Part shown: piece by piece, positions 1-8,451 of the stretch | How positions within the stretch are numbered: the stretch's first letter is position 1 | Layout: every line of letters begins with the position of its first letter | NCBI RefSeq assembly: GCF_010669145.1 | Contig: NZ_CP048635.1 | Location: 1,496,501-1,560,500 of the forward strand | DNA: 64,000 bases | Reading direction: 5' to 3' | From: Rhizobium oryzihabitans | GTDB lineage: Bacteria > Pseudomonadota > Alphaproteobacteria > Rhizobiales > Rhizobiaceae | The notes under the pieces: generated by a model | What the model saw: the letters and a program-made list of their open reading frames with translations, nothing else | What the model was told of the DNA's origin: nothing | Databases searched by the model: none | Position numbers and translations under genes: made by a program

Positions 1-510
1 ACCGCGCTCGGCCACCGCACGCCATGGGCGGAGTTCAACATCTACGCCGACCCGCATGCCGCCGAGATCGTCTTCCAGTCTGGTGTGCCGATCGTGCTGA
101 TGCCGCTCGACATGACGTTCAAGGCGCTGTTCACGGCCGAACATTTTGAAAGATTCCGCGCCGGCGGCGAAGCGGGTGGCGCGCTCTTCAACCTGTTCTC
201 CACCTTCGACCGTAGCGACGTCAAACGCTTCGGTCGCCCGGGCGGGCCGATCCACGATGCGACCACGATTGCGTGGCTGATCCGCCCTGAACTCTTCACC
301 AGTTGCGAAGCTTTTGTCGGTGTGCAGGTCACAGGCCTGACAATGGGTTATACCTATGCCGATTTCTACAGGAAGATGGACCGGGCGGCCAATGCCACCG
401 TCGTCACCGATATTGACGAGACCGGTTTCATCGAATTGCTGATCGAGCGCATCGCCCGTCATGGCGGCGAAGCGCTCGGCGGACAAACACCGGGAGGCTC
501 AAGATCATGA
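1..510 (+). CDS. Nucleoside hydrolase (IUNH family), C-terminal part
   Basis: The frame is open from base 1, so the start lies outside the window; 169 codons are visible before the TGA at 508-510. The motif EFNIYADPHAA, followed by a VFQSG..IVLMPLDMT segment, and a later HDATTIAWLIRPELF segment are typical of inosine-uridine preferring nucleoside hydrolases, which cleave the N-glycosidic bond of ribonucleosides to base plus ribose. The His of the HDA motif is the conserved active-site/metal-region residue of the family. The gene ends inside the start of the next one (ATGA overlap at 507-510), so it is the first visible member of an operon with an Opp/Dpp-type ABC transporter. I infer the transporter imports nucleosides or a nucleoside-containing compound. 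Exact base preference cannot be read. Confidence 0.85.
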   Translation, partial: TALGHRTPWAEFNIYADPHAAEIVFQSGVPIVLMPLDMTFKALFTAEHFERFRAGGEAGGALFNLFSTFDRSDVKRFGRPGGPIHDATTIAWLIRPELFTSCEAFVGVQVTGLTMGYTYADFYRKMDRAANATVVTDIDETGFIELLIERIARHGGEALGGQTPGGSRS

Positions 511-1481
511 GCGGATATATCCTAAGCCGGTCGATGCAGACCGTGCTCACCCTTCTCGTCATGTCGGTTCTGGTCTTTGCCGGCCTCTACCTCGTCGGCA
601 ATCCGGTCGACGTGTTGCTGAGCCCGACCGCGACTCCGGCTGAAAGGCTGCAGGTCATCCAGTCCTTCGGTCTCGACAAGCCGGTCTGGGAACAATACTG
701 GTTGTTCCTGACCCGCGCGCTCTCGGGCGATCTTGGCAATTCCTTCGTGTTCAACCAGCCGGCGCTGACGCTGATCCTGAACCGCATGCCCGCCACACTG
801 GAACTTGCCTTTGTTGCGCTGTTCATGGCGCTCGTCATCGGCATTCCGCTCGGCGTTTATGCCGGCCTGAAGCCGAAGGGCCTTATCTCCAGGTCGATCA
901 TGACCTTCTCCATCCTCGGCTTCAGCCTGCCGACCTTCTGGATCGGTCTTGTCATGATCATGTTCTTCAGCGTCTATCTGGGCTGGCTGCCGGCATCAGG
1001 TCGGGGCGATACCGTGTCCGTGCTCGGCGTACCGCTCAGCCTCTTCACGCTGGACGGCCTGTCGCATCTTCTGCTGCCGGCCTTCAGTCTGGCGCTGTTC
1101 AAGATTTCGCTCGTCATCCGTCTCACCCGCGCTGGCGTGATGGAAACCATGCAGCTGGATTTTGTCCGTTTCGCCCGGGCCAAGGGTCTGACGGAGCGCC
1201 GTATCGTTACCGTGCATGTCATGAAGAACACGCTGATCCCGCTGATTACCGTTATCGGCCTCGAACTCGGCTCGCTGATTGCCTTCGCCGTCGTCACCGA
1301 AACGATCTTCGCGTGGCCGGGCATGGGCAAGCTGATCATCGACGCCATCGGCGTTCTCGATCGCCCCGTCATCCTCGCCTATCTGATGATCACCGTCGTG
1401 ATGTTCAGCGTCATCAATCTTCTGGTCGACATTCTTTATTCCTTGGTCGACCCCCGCGTCCGTCTTGAGGGGAATTCGTGA
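507..1481 (+). CDS. ABC transporter permease, DppB/OppB type
   Basis: A 324-residue inner-membrane permease of the dipeptide/oligopeptide class. It starts with a membrane segment after MSGYILSRSMQT, has the usual 100-residue first loop with an LGLD-type motif (QSFGLDKPVWEQYW) and the binding-protein-dependent transport domain with the EAA-like loop (DFVRFARAKGLTERRI), then MKNTLIPLITVIGLELGSL. Length fits the family (about 310-340). The ATG overlaps the nucleoside hydrolase stop and the stop at 1479-1481 overlaps the next start, so translation is probably coupled. The partner nucleoside hydrolase suggests a nucleoside-type substrate rather than a peptide; that is inference. Confidence 0.9.
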   Translation: MSGYILSRSMQTVLTLLVMSVLVFAGLYLVGNPVDVLLSPTATPAERLQVIQSFGLDKPVWEQYWLFLTRALSGDLGNSFVFNQPALTLILNRMPATLELAFVALFMALVIGIPLGVYAGLKPKGLISRSIMTFSILGFSLPTFWIGLVMIMFFSVYLGWLPASGRGDTVSVLGVPLSLFTLDGLSHLLLPAFSLALFKISLVIRLTRAGVMETMQLDFVRFARAKGLTERRIVTVHVMKNTLIPLITVIGLELGSLIAFAVVTETIFAWPGMGKLIIDAIGVLDRPVILAYLMITVVMFSVINLLVDILYSLVDPRVRLEGNS

Positions 1482-2419
1482 TGACCGACAGCAAGTCCCC
1501 GACTGTTTCCGTTCACGCCGCCGCAAACACCGATACCCGCGCGATCTCCCGTTCGCCGGGCCGGGAAGTCGTTTATGCGCTGCTGCATGACAAGCTCGCC
1601 TTGATCGGCATCGTGCTGGTGACGGTCTTTATTCTCGCCGCCGTTTTCGCGCCGATGATCGCGCCGCAGAACCCTTACGATCTCGCTCAGCTCGACATTA
1701 TGGACGGCCGCCTGCCGCCGCTTTCGAAAAGCATGTCGGGCCTGACCTATCTGATCGGCACCGATACACAGGGCCGCGACCTGTTCAGCGCCATTCTCTA
1801 TGGCCTGCGAACCAGTATTCTCGTCGGCCTTTCGAGTGCGGCGATCGCACTCGTCATCGGTGCGTCCATCGGCCTTATCAGCGCCTATGCCGGCGGCCGG
1901 CTGGATTCCATCCTGATGCGTATCGTTGACATCCAGCTCAGCTTCCCGGCCATTCTGATCGCGCTGATCTTCCTCGCCATTCTCGGCCAGGGCGTCGACA
2001 AGATCATTCTGGCGCTGGTGGTCACGCAATGGGCCTATTATGCACGCACAATCCGCGGCTCCGCGCTGGTGGAGCGCAAGCGCGCCTATGTGGACGCGGC
2101 CCGCTCGATGGCGCTGCCGGATCGCAGCATTCTCTTCCGGCATATTCTGCCCAATTGCCTGCCGCCGCTGATCGTTGTCGCCACCATGCGTGTCGCCTAT
2201 GCCATCATGCTGGAAGCGACCCTGTCCTTCCTCGGCATCGGCCTGCCGGTGACGGAGCCGTCGCTCGGTCTGTTGATCTCGAACGGGTTCGAATATCTGC
2301 TTTCCGGTGACTACTGGATCAGCTTCTTTCCGGGCCTTGTCCTGCTGTTGCTCATCGTCGCGATCAACCTGATCGGCGATGCCCTGCGCGACATTCTCAA
2401 TCCGCGACGGGAGGGCTGA
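1481..2419 (+). CDS. ABC transporter permease, DppC/OppC type
   Basis: A 312-residue inner-membrane permease. The N-terminus carries a polar tail and then one membrane segment (LIGIVLVTVFILAAVFAPMI), a periplasmic loop containing the GTDTQGRDLFS motif typical of DppC/OppC, and a C-terminal transport domain with the EAA loop (YVDAARSMALPDRSILFRHI). ATG at 1481 overlaps the upstream stop (TGATG); a GTG at 1478 would add one residue. It pairs with the DppB-type permease to form the membrane channel of the same importer. The end lies 4 bases before the ATPase start at 2424. Confidence 0.9.
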   Translation: MTDSKSPTVSVHAAANTDTRAISRSPGREVVYALLHDKLALIGIVLVTVFILAAVFAPMIAPQNPYDLAQLDIMDGRLPPLSKSMSGLTYLIGTDTQGRDLFSAILYGLRTSILVGLSSAAIALVIGASIGLISAYAGGRLDSILMRIVDIQLSFPAILIALIFLAILGQGVDKIILALVVTQWAYYARTIRGSALVERKRAYVDAARSMALPDRSILFRHILPNCLPPLIVVATMRVAYAIMLEATLSFLGIGLPVTEPSLGLLISNGFEYLLSGDYWISFFPGLVLLLLIVAINLIGDALRDILNPRREG

Positions 2420-2423
2420 TGCC

Positions 2424-4241
2424 ATGACCGCACCAATGACCAATCCGATCCTGTCGATTTCAAACCTCAACACGGCCTTCCGCGTCGGCGGTGAATGGCG
2501 CAATGTCGTCAACGATGTCAGCTTCGACATCAATGCGAAGGAGACCGTCGCCGTCGTCGGTGAATCCGGTTCCGGCAAGAGCGTCACAGCCATGTCGATC
2601 ATGCGGCTTCTGTCGCCCGGCAATTCGCGGGTGACCGGCCGTATCGATTTCGAGGGCAAGGATCTCCTGTCTCTCCCGCTCGAGGCCATGCAGAAAATCC
2701 GCGGCAACCGCATTGGCATGATCTTTCAGGAACCGATGACATCGCTCAATCCGGTCCTGAAGATCGGCCAGCAGATCACCGAAGTTCTGGTGCAGCACCG
2801 CGGCATGTCGCATGCGCAGGCGGAAGCCGAAGCCGTACGGCTGCTGGAGAAAGTACGCATTCCATCAGCAAAATCGCGTCTCAACGAATATCCGATGAAT
2901 TTTTCCGGCGGCATGCGCCAGCGCGTCGTCATCGCCATCGCACTTGCCTGTGACCCGAAGCTGCTGATTGCCGATGAGCCGACGACGGCGCTCGATGTCA
3001 CCATTCAGGCGCAGATCCTCGAACTGATCAAGACCCTGCAGGAAGAGGAGGGCATGTCGGTTCTCTTCATCACCCACGACATGGGTGTTGTCGCCGAAAT
3101 CTCCGACCGCACGGTGGTGATGTTCCGCGGCGAGCAGGTTGAAACCGGCACGACGCATGATCTATTTGCCGGCGCCAGCCACCCCTATACGCGTGCGCTC
3201 CTTTCCGCTGTGCCGCAGCTCGGTTCGATGACCGGCATGGACCGGCCGCTGCGCTTCCCGCGCGTGGACATGGCGACCGGCGAGATCGAGCCCGTCAAGC
3301 CCACGGAGGATACGGTCAAGCGGGATACGCCGCCGATCCTCAAGGTCGACAATCTGATCACGCGCTTCCCGATCAAGCAGGGTTTCCTGCGCAAGACGAT
3401 CGGCCGCATTCACGCTGTCGAGGGCGTCTCGCTGGAGTTGCGGCAGGGCGAAACCCTCTCGCTTGTCGGCGAATCCGGTTGCGGCAAGTCCACCACCGGC
3501 CGCTCGATCATCCGGCTGACGGATCCCGTCTCCGGTAAGGTCAGCATCGGCGGCAAGGATGTGCTTAAAGCCGGCAAGGGTGAGCTTGCCGATATTCGCC
3601 GTGAAGCACAGATGATCTTCCAGGATCCGTTCGAAAGCCTCAACCCGCGCATCCGCATCGGCCAGGCGATCGCCGAACCCATCGTCACCCATGGGCTGGC
3701 GAGCGCTGCGCAGGCGCGCGAGCGTGTCGGCAATCTCCTGGAACGGGTCGGCCTTTCCGCCTCGATGGCGGATCGTTTTCCGCACGAATTCTCCGGCGGC
3801 CAACGCCAGCGCGTCTGCATTGCGCGTGCTCTGGCACTGGAACCGAAGCTCCTGATCGCCGACGAATCCGTTTCCGCGCTCGACGTTTCGGTAAAGGCGC
3901 AGGTCATCAACCTGATGCTCGACCTGCAGGAAAAATTCGGCCTCGGTTATCTCTTCATCAGCCATGATATGGCCGTTGTGGAGCGCATCAGCCACCGTGT
4001 CGCCGTCATGTATCTCGGCGAGATCGTCGAAATCGGTTCGCGCCAGTCGGTGTTTGAAAATCCCCAGCACGACTATACCAAACGCCTGATGGCAGCGGTG
4101 CCGATTGCCGATCCATCTCGCCGGCAGACGCGGCGGATCTCCAATGAGGAGATCAAAAGCCCGTTCCGTCCCGCCGATTACGTGCCGCCGAAGCGCGTTT
4201 ACGAAGAGGCCGGTGAAGGGCACTTCGTGCTGGTTGCATAG
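2424..4241 (+). CDS. ABC transporter ATP-binding protein, fused DppD-DppF type
   Basis: A 605-residue protein with two complete nucleotide-binding domains, like GsiA-type fusions. NBD1 (about 10-260) has Walker A GESGSGKS, signature FSGGMRQR and Walker B LLIADEPTTALD; NBD2 (about 300-560) has GESGCGKS, FSGGQRQR and LLIADESVSALD. Each NBD is followed by the short oligopeptide-type C-terminal extension (HPYTRALLSAVP and HDYTKRLMAAVP). I chose ATG 2424, which begins MTAPMTNP, rather than the in-frame ATG at 2379, because 2379 lies deep inside the upstream permease. It energises the two permeases above. The second Walker B has Ser-Val instead of the usual Pro-Thr, a common variant. Confidence 0.92.
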   Translation: MTAPMTNPILSISNLNTAFRVGGEWRNVVNDVSFDINAKETVAVVGESGSGKSVTAMSIMRLLSPGNSRVTGRIDFEGKDLLSLPLEAMQKIRGNRIGMIFQEPMTSLNPVLKIGQQITEVLVQHRGMSHAQAEAEAVRLLEKVRIPSAKSRLNEYPMNFSGGMRQRVVIAIALACDPKLLIADEPTTALDVTIQAQILELIKTLQEEEGMSVLFITHDMGVVAEISDRTVVMFRGEQVETGTTHDLFAGASHPYTRALLSAVPQLGSMTGMDRPLRFPRVDMATGEIEPVKPTEDTVKRDTPPILKVDNLITRFPIKQGFLRKTIGRIHAVEGVSLELRQGETLSLVGESGCGKSTTGRSIIRLTDPVSGKVSIGGKDVLKAGKGELADIRREAQMIFQDPFESLNPRIRIGQAIAEPIVTHGLASAAQARERVGNLLERVGLSASMADRFPHEFSGGQRQRVCIARALALEPKLLIADESVSALDVSVKAQVINLMLDLQEKFGLGYLFISHDMAVVERISHRVAVMYLGEIVEIGSRQSVFENPQHDYTKRLMAAVPIADPSRRQTRRISNEEIKSPFRPADYVPPKRVYEEAGEGHFVLVA

Positions 4242-4359
4242 GGCCGTGGCCTCATTCTCTACTGGCTCGTCTTGACGACCGTGTGTACATTTGCTGTTCA
4301 CGCTGGCCCACCCGGCCGGCGAGATCGTCAATGAACACGAACGCTACGAGGTGGACGTG

Positions 4360-4818
4360 ATGGTCGACAGGAAGTCGAACAAAGCTGCCGGTATCGCGAA
4401 GACCGAGCCGGCGGATGCGGCGCCGAAGCTTCTTTCGGGCGGCAATCCCCAGATTGCCAAGGGTTATGGTAATGCGCCGGTGCAGGCCTATATCGCGGCC
4501 ATGCCCGAGTGGAAAAGCGCTGTCGGAGCCCGGATCGACGCGTTGATCGAGAGCACTGTTCCTGGCGTGCGCAAGGCGGTGAAGTGGAACTCGCCTTTTT
4601 ATGGGAGAGAAGGGGATGTCTGGTTTCTCGCCCTTCATTGTTTTACGAAATACGTCAAGGTTACCTTCTTCGACGGCGCATCTTTGCAGCCGATGCCGCC
4701 GGGCACTTCCAAACAACAGAAAGTTCGTTACCTCGATATTCACGAGGGTGCATTCGATGAAGCGCAATTCATCGACTGGGTGAAACAGGCAAGCCAGTTG
4801 CCCGGTGAGAGGATGTGA
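4360..4818 (+). CDS. DUF1801 domain-containing protein
   Basis: A 152-residue protein matching the DUF1801/YdhG-like fold: VQAYIAAMPEWKSAVGARIDALI, then VRKAVKWNSPFYGREGDVWF and a C-terminal FIDWVKQA helix. ATG 4360 follows an AGGTGG ribosome-binding site; the frame is open upstream to 4291 but without a good site. The family is small, cytoplasmic and of unknown biochemical function, and is often found in isolation. It stands alone between the ABC operon and the dehydrogenase gene, and I see nothing that ties it to either. Confidence 0.75.
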   Translation: MVDRKSNKAAGIAKTEPADAAPKLLSGGNPQIAKGYGNAPVQAYIAAMPEWKSAVGARIDALIESTVPGVRKAVKWNSPFYGREGDVWFLALHCFTKYVKVTFFDGASLQPMPPGTSKQQKVRYLDIHEGAFDEAQFIDWVKQASQLPGERM

Positions 4819-5076
4819 ATGTTTCCGCGAACCTGTTTCGTGTGCTGTGAGCCAGAGCGATCGGGGTGTGGCGAGCGAATCACGTCGTCCTTCAATTTCT
4901 GAAAAAGCGGCAGAGCATCGCGGATGATGAGAAATTCCGGGCTCCTCGATACAGTTTTTCCTCCTTGAAGAAAAACCGGCTGATCCGGCTGATTTCTGTT
5001 TACTTTTGCCGAAGTTGCACCGCATCACGCTGTTTGAATTCGCTGCGAAAGCGCATCGCAAACGACGGAGGATGAG

Positions 5077-6114
5077 ATGAAAGCACTGGTGCTCGAAGAA
5101 AAAGGAAAGCTCTCGCTCAGGGAGTTTGACATTGCCGGCAAGCTCGGACCGAAGGATGTGCGCATCCGCACGCACACGGTCGGGATCTGCGGCTCGGACG
5201 TCCATTATTATACCCATGGCAAAATCGGCCATTTCGTCGTCAACGCACCCATGGTGCTCGGCCATGAAGCGTCTGGAACGGTGATCGAAACCGGTGCCGA
5301 GGTGACGCATCTGAAGGCGGGCGACCGTGTCTGCATGGAGCCGGGCATTCCCGACCCGACCTCGCGCGCGTCCAAGCTTGGCATATACAATGTCGATCCG
5401 GCCGTCAGCTTCTGGGCGACCCCTCCTGTCCATGGTTGCCTGACGCCGGAAGTCATTCATCCCGCAGCCTTTACCTACAAGCTGCCTGACAATGTTTCAT
5501 TTGCCGAGGGCGCCATGGTTGAACCCTTCGCCATCGGCATGCAGGCGGCGCTGAGAGCGCGCATCCAGCCCGGCGATATCGCCGTTGTCACCGGTGCCGG
5601 CCCGATCGGCATGATGGTGGCGCTGGCTGCGCTCGCGGGTGGCTGCGCCAAGGTGATCGTCGCCGACCTTGCCCAGCCGAAGCTGGATATCATTGCCGCC
5701 TATGATGGCATCGAAACCGTCAATATCCGCGAGCACAACCTCGCCGAAGCGGTTGCAGCTGCAACGGACGGCTGGGGCTGCGACATCGTTTTTGAATGCT
5801 CCGGTGCTGCACCCGCCATACTGGGCATGGCGAAACTGGCGCGTCCCGGTGGCGCGATCGTCCTCGTCGGCATGCCCGTCGATCCCGTTCCGGTCGATAT
5901 TGTCGGCCTGCAGGCCAAGGAGCTTCGGGTGGAGACGGTTTTCCGCTACGCCAATGTTTATGACCGTGCGGTTGCCCTCATCGCCTCGGGCAAGGTCGAT
6001 CTGAAGCCTTTGATCTCCGCGACCATTCCTTTCGAAGACAGCATCGCCGGTTTTGATCGCGCGGTGGAGGCAAGGGAAACGGATGTGAAATTGCAAATCC
6101 TGATGCCGCAATAA
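5077..6114 (+). CDS. Zinc-type alcohol dehydrogenase, probable xylitol dehydrogenase (D-xylulose reductase)
   Basis: A 345-residue medium-chain dehydrogenase. Catalytic zinc ligands are visible: Cys38 in [10 protein letters not shown], His63-Glu64 in GHEASG, and the Glu of AMVEPF. The cofactor fold has GAGPIG. It resembles sorbitol/xylitol dehydrogenases, which oxidise xylitol to D-xylulose with NAD+. The lobe that normally holds four structural-zinc cysteines is here [19 protein letters not shown], without cysteines, so the structural zinc is missing. The ATG at 5077 follows GGAGG. It is the first gene of a region with ribitol dehydrogenase, pentulose kinase and an L-xylulose-reductase-like enzyme, which supports a pentitol substrate. 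Sorbitol cannot be excluded. Confidence 0.8.
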   Translation: MKALVLEEKGKLSLREFDIAGKLGPKDVRIRTHTVGICGSDVHYYTHGKIGHFVVNAPMVLGHEASGTVIETGAEVTHLKAGDRVCMEPGIPDPTSRASKLGIYNVDPAVSFWATPPVHGCLTPEVIHPAAFTYKLPDNVSFAEGAMVEPFAIGMQAALRARIQPGDIAVVTGAGPIGMMVALAALAGGCAKVIVADLAQPKLDIIAAYDGIETVNIREHNLAEAVAAATDGWGCDIVFECSGAAPAILGMAKLARPGGAIVLVGMPVDPVPVDIVGLQAKELRVETVFRYANVYDRAVALIASGKVDLKPLISATIPFEDSIAGFDRAVEARETDVKLQILMPQ

Positions 6115-6489
6115 GCTGTTCCGGGCAATCGGCCGCTGATGATCGAGCGGCAGATATCCTGCGGAAAAGTATGAGCGCGAACTGCTGGTGATCGGTGGAT
6201 CGCGCTCTAAAAATTCATCACATCCCTTTCCCTCATGCGCATTATATGGGCGTATCACGCAAAATTGCGCAGGAAAATCGGCGCAACCGCCGGCTTTGTT
6301 TGCAGCATCCGCAGCGTACTATTCAATTCTCGACAAAAAACAGTCAAAAAAGTATCAGCAATTTCCCCGGCATGATGTGGAACTCTGCGCGGCAGGCCAT
6401 ATGCTCTCCGCCAACGCTTAGGGACGGGCCATAAAGAGGAATGGCTTTCTCCGTGAATGCGGCGGACGTGACTGAAGGGAGGAATATTG
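6115..6489 (+). other. Intergenic region upstream of the AraC-like gene
   Basis: This 375-base stretch is more AT-rich than its neighbours, especially from 6190 to 6380. I see no convincing coding frame. It contains a 6-bp inverted repeat TTGCGC/GCGCAA near 6264-6286 and ends with a strong ribosome-binding site (AGGGAGGA) for the AraC-like gene. It presumably holds the promoter of that gene, but I cannot place a clear -35/-10 pair. Confidence 0.4.
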
Positions 6490-7373
6490 ATGCAGCCCGA
6501 TCTGGAACTGGTGCACATCCGCAAGGGCGAATCCTTCGCCGCCTGGCGGCATGGCTATCCGTTCCGTACCGTGCGCTGGCATTACCATCCTGAGTATGAA
6601 ATTCATCTGGTCGTGGCGACATCGGGCACGTTTTATATCGGCGATTTCGTTGGTCGCTTCGGCCCCGGTCAGCTCATCATGACCGGTCCCAATCTCCCCA
6701 GAACTGGATCAGCGAGATCGAGCCGGACGAGATCGTTCCGACGCGCTCTCTCGTGATCCAGTTTCCGGAGACCTTTATCGAGGATGCCTGCGCGTCCATG
6801 TCCGAGATGGACGTGGTGCGTGCCCTGCTGGACCGCAGCCGCCGCGGCATTCTGTTTGACGACGAGACGAGCGATCGTGTTCGCCCGCTGATCCTTCGGT
6901 TGATCGAGGCCCAGGGCCTGACGCGTCTGGCGCTTTTCTGGGAAATTCTCGACCTGCTGGTCAGTGCGCCTGCGCCCGAGGTTCTGGCGAGCCTGAGTTA
7001 TGAGCTTGATCTGACCGGCATTGGTGACAGCGGCATCAACCGCGCTTTGTCGCATCTGCGCCAGCACCTGACCGAACAGGTCGAGGAAATCGATCTCGCC
7101 GACATGGTGGGCCAGAGCCCGAGCGCCTTTTCCCGCGCCTTCAAGCGTCATACGGGCACGACGCTGGTGCGCTATCGCAATCAATTGCGCATCGATCTCG
7201 CCTGCCAGATGCTTCTGGCGGATCAGGACGTGAAGGTGGCGGAAGTCTGCTATGATGTGGGCTTTTCCAACCTTTCGAATTTCAACCGGCATTTCCTGAA
7301 GTTGAAGGGAATGTCGCCATCGAGGTTCCGGACCATATTCGCGGCCCAGAAGGCGGCGGTCATGGCGGATTAA
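6490..7373 (+). pseudogene. AraC-family transcriptional regulator, split by a frameshift
   Basis: Two frames together encode one AraC regulator. The first (from ATG 6490, after AGGGAGGA) holds the cupin-like sensing domain (HYHPEYEIHLVV, GPGQLIMTGPNLP). The second continues as WISEIEPDEIVPTRSLVIQFPE and ends with two helix-turn-helix motifs (DLADMVGQSPSAFSRAFKRH and KVAEVCYDVGFSNLSNFNRH). The frame changes at the CCCC run 6696-6699; one more C would give LPQNWISEIEP and an intact protein of about 294 residues. It is immediately upstream of the ribose-type transporter operon and is its obvious candidate activator. Either the gene is recently inactivated or one C has been lost in sequencing; the good conservation on both sides of the break favours the latter or a very recent event. 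Confidence 0.8.
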
Positions 7374-7405
7374 ACCACCGGTACATCGCAGATTTTTCAC
7401 CAATT

Positions 7406-7423
7406 CGGACAGAGGACTGTCCG
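7406..7423. promoter_or_regulatory. Small inverted repeat upstream of the pentitol transporter operon
   Basis: CGGACAG and CTGTCCG form a perfect 7-bp inverted repeat around an AGGA loop, 48 bases before the binding-protein start. It could be an operator or a small leader hairpin. There is no T-run, so I do not call it a terminator. Confidence 0.35.
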
Positions 7424-7470
7424 GAAACGGGCCCTTATTGCCCAAACTTTCCAAACGGGAGGAAGTTACA

Positions 7471-8382
7471 ATGAGAATGAAATCGAAATTCCTGATGGCG
7501 ACAGCCGCAGTTGCAATGATGGCCGCTCCGGCGCTGGCGCAGGAAAAGCTGAAGATCGGCATGACGTTCCAGGAGCTGAACAACCCCTATTTCGTGTCGA
7601 TGCAGGAAGCGCTGAAGGAAGCCGCGGCAAGCATCGGTGCCGACGTTGTCGTCACGGACGCCGGTCACGATGTGGCAAAGCAGATTTCCGACGTTGAAGA
7701 CATGCTTCAGCAGAAGATCGACATCCTGCTTCTGAACCCGACCGACAGCGCCGGCATCGAAGCCGCCGTGCATGCGGCCAAGGCTGCCGGCGTGACGGTT
7801 GTTGCGGTTGACGCCAACGCCAACGGCCCGGTCGACACTTTCGTCGGCTCCAAGAACCGCGACGCGGGTTACCAGTCGTGCAAGTATCTCGGCGATGCCC
7901 TTGGCGGCAAGGGTGAGGTCGCTATCCTCGACGGTATTCCTGTCGTGCCGATCCTGCAGCGCGTCGAAGGTTGCAAGGCAGCGCTTGCAGAATTCCCGGA
8001 GATCAAGCTTGTTGACACGCAGAACGGCCGTCAGGACCGCTCCGTTGCCCTGGGTGTCGTCGAAAACATGATCCAGTCGCGTCCGAACCTCGCCGGCATC
8101 TTCTCGGTCAACGATGGCGGTGCAATGGGCGCGCTTGCTGCGATCCAGGGTTCTGGGAAGGACATCAAGCTGACCTCGGTAGACGGTGCTCCGGAAGCTG
8201 TGAAGGCAATTGCCGACGGTGGCCCTTTCATCGAAACCACCGCGCAGTTCCCGCGTGATCAGGTGCGCGTTGGTCTTGCCATGGCGCTTGCCCAGAAGTG
8301 GGGCGCCCGCGTCGTTCCGAAGGAAGTGCCGATCGACGTCATGGTCGTTGACAGCAAGAACGCCGGCGATTTCAGCTGGTAA
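7471..8382 (+). CDS. Sugar/polyol ABC transporter substrate-binding protein (RbsB-like)
   Basis: A 303-residue periplasmic binding protein of the CUT2 (ribose/xylose) class. The start at ATG 7471 follows GGGAGGAAG and gives a classical signal peptide MRMKSKFLMATAAVAMMAAP ending ALAQ. The mature part begins KLKIGMTFQELNNPYFVSM and has the DILLLNPTDSAGIEAAV and SVNDGGAMGAL segments typical of RbsB. It is followed by an ATPase, a permease, ribitol dehydrogenase and a pentulose kinase, so I infer uptake of ribitol or a related pentitol. A hairpin at 8396-8425 separates it from the ATPase gene and may keep its mRNA abundant. Confidence 0.88.
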   Translation: MRMKSKFLMATAAVAMMAAPALAQEKLKIGMTFQELNNPYFVSMQEALKEAAASIGADVVVTDAGHDVAKQISDVEDMLQQKIDILLLNPTDSAGIEAAVHAAKAAGVTVVAVDANANGPVDTFVGSKNRDAGYQSCKYLGDALGGKGEVAILDGIPVVPILQRVEGCKAALAEFPEIKLVDTQNGRQDRSVALGVVENMIQSRPNLAGIFSVNDGGAMGALAAIQGSGKDIKLTSVDGAPEAVKAIADGGPFIETTAQFPRDQVRVGLAMALAQKWGARVVPKEVPIDVMVVDSKNAGDFSW

Positions 8383-8395
8383 GAATTCCTCCCAG

Positions 8396-8425
8396 GTCCC
8401 GTCCCCACCTTGTGTGGGGCGGGAC
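8396..8425 (+). promoter_or_regulatory. Intergenic mRNA hairpin after the binding-protein gene
   Basis: GTCCCG-T-CCCCAC pairs with GTGGGGCGGGAC over a short loop, one bulged T aside. There is no following T-run, so it is not a strong intrinsic terminator. Such hairpins after binding-protein genes commonly stabilise the upstream message; that role is inferred. Confidence 0.6.
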
Positions 8426-8451
8426 AAGTCCCGACCATCGAGGAGGGTGAA

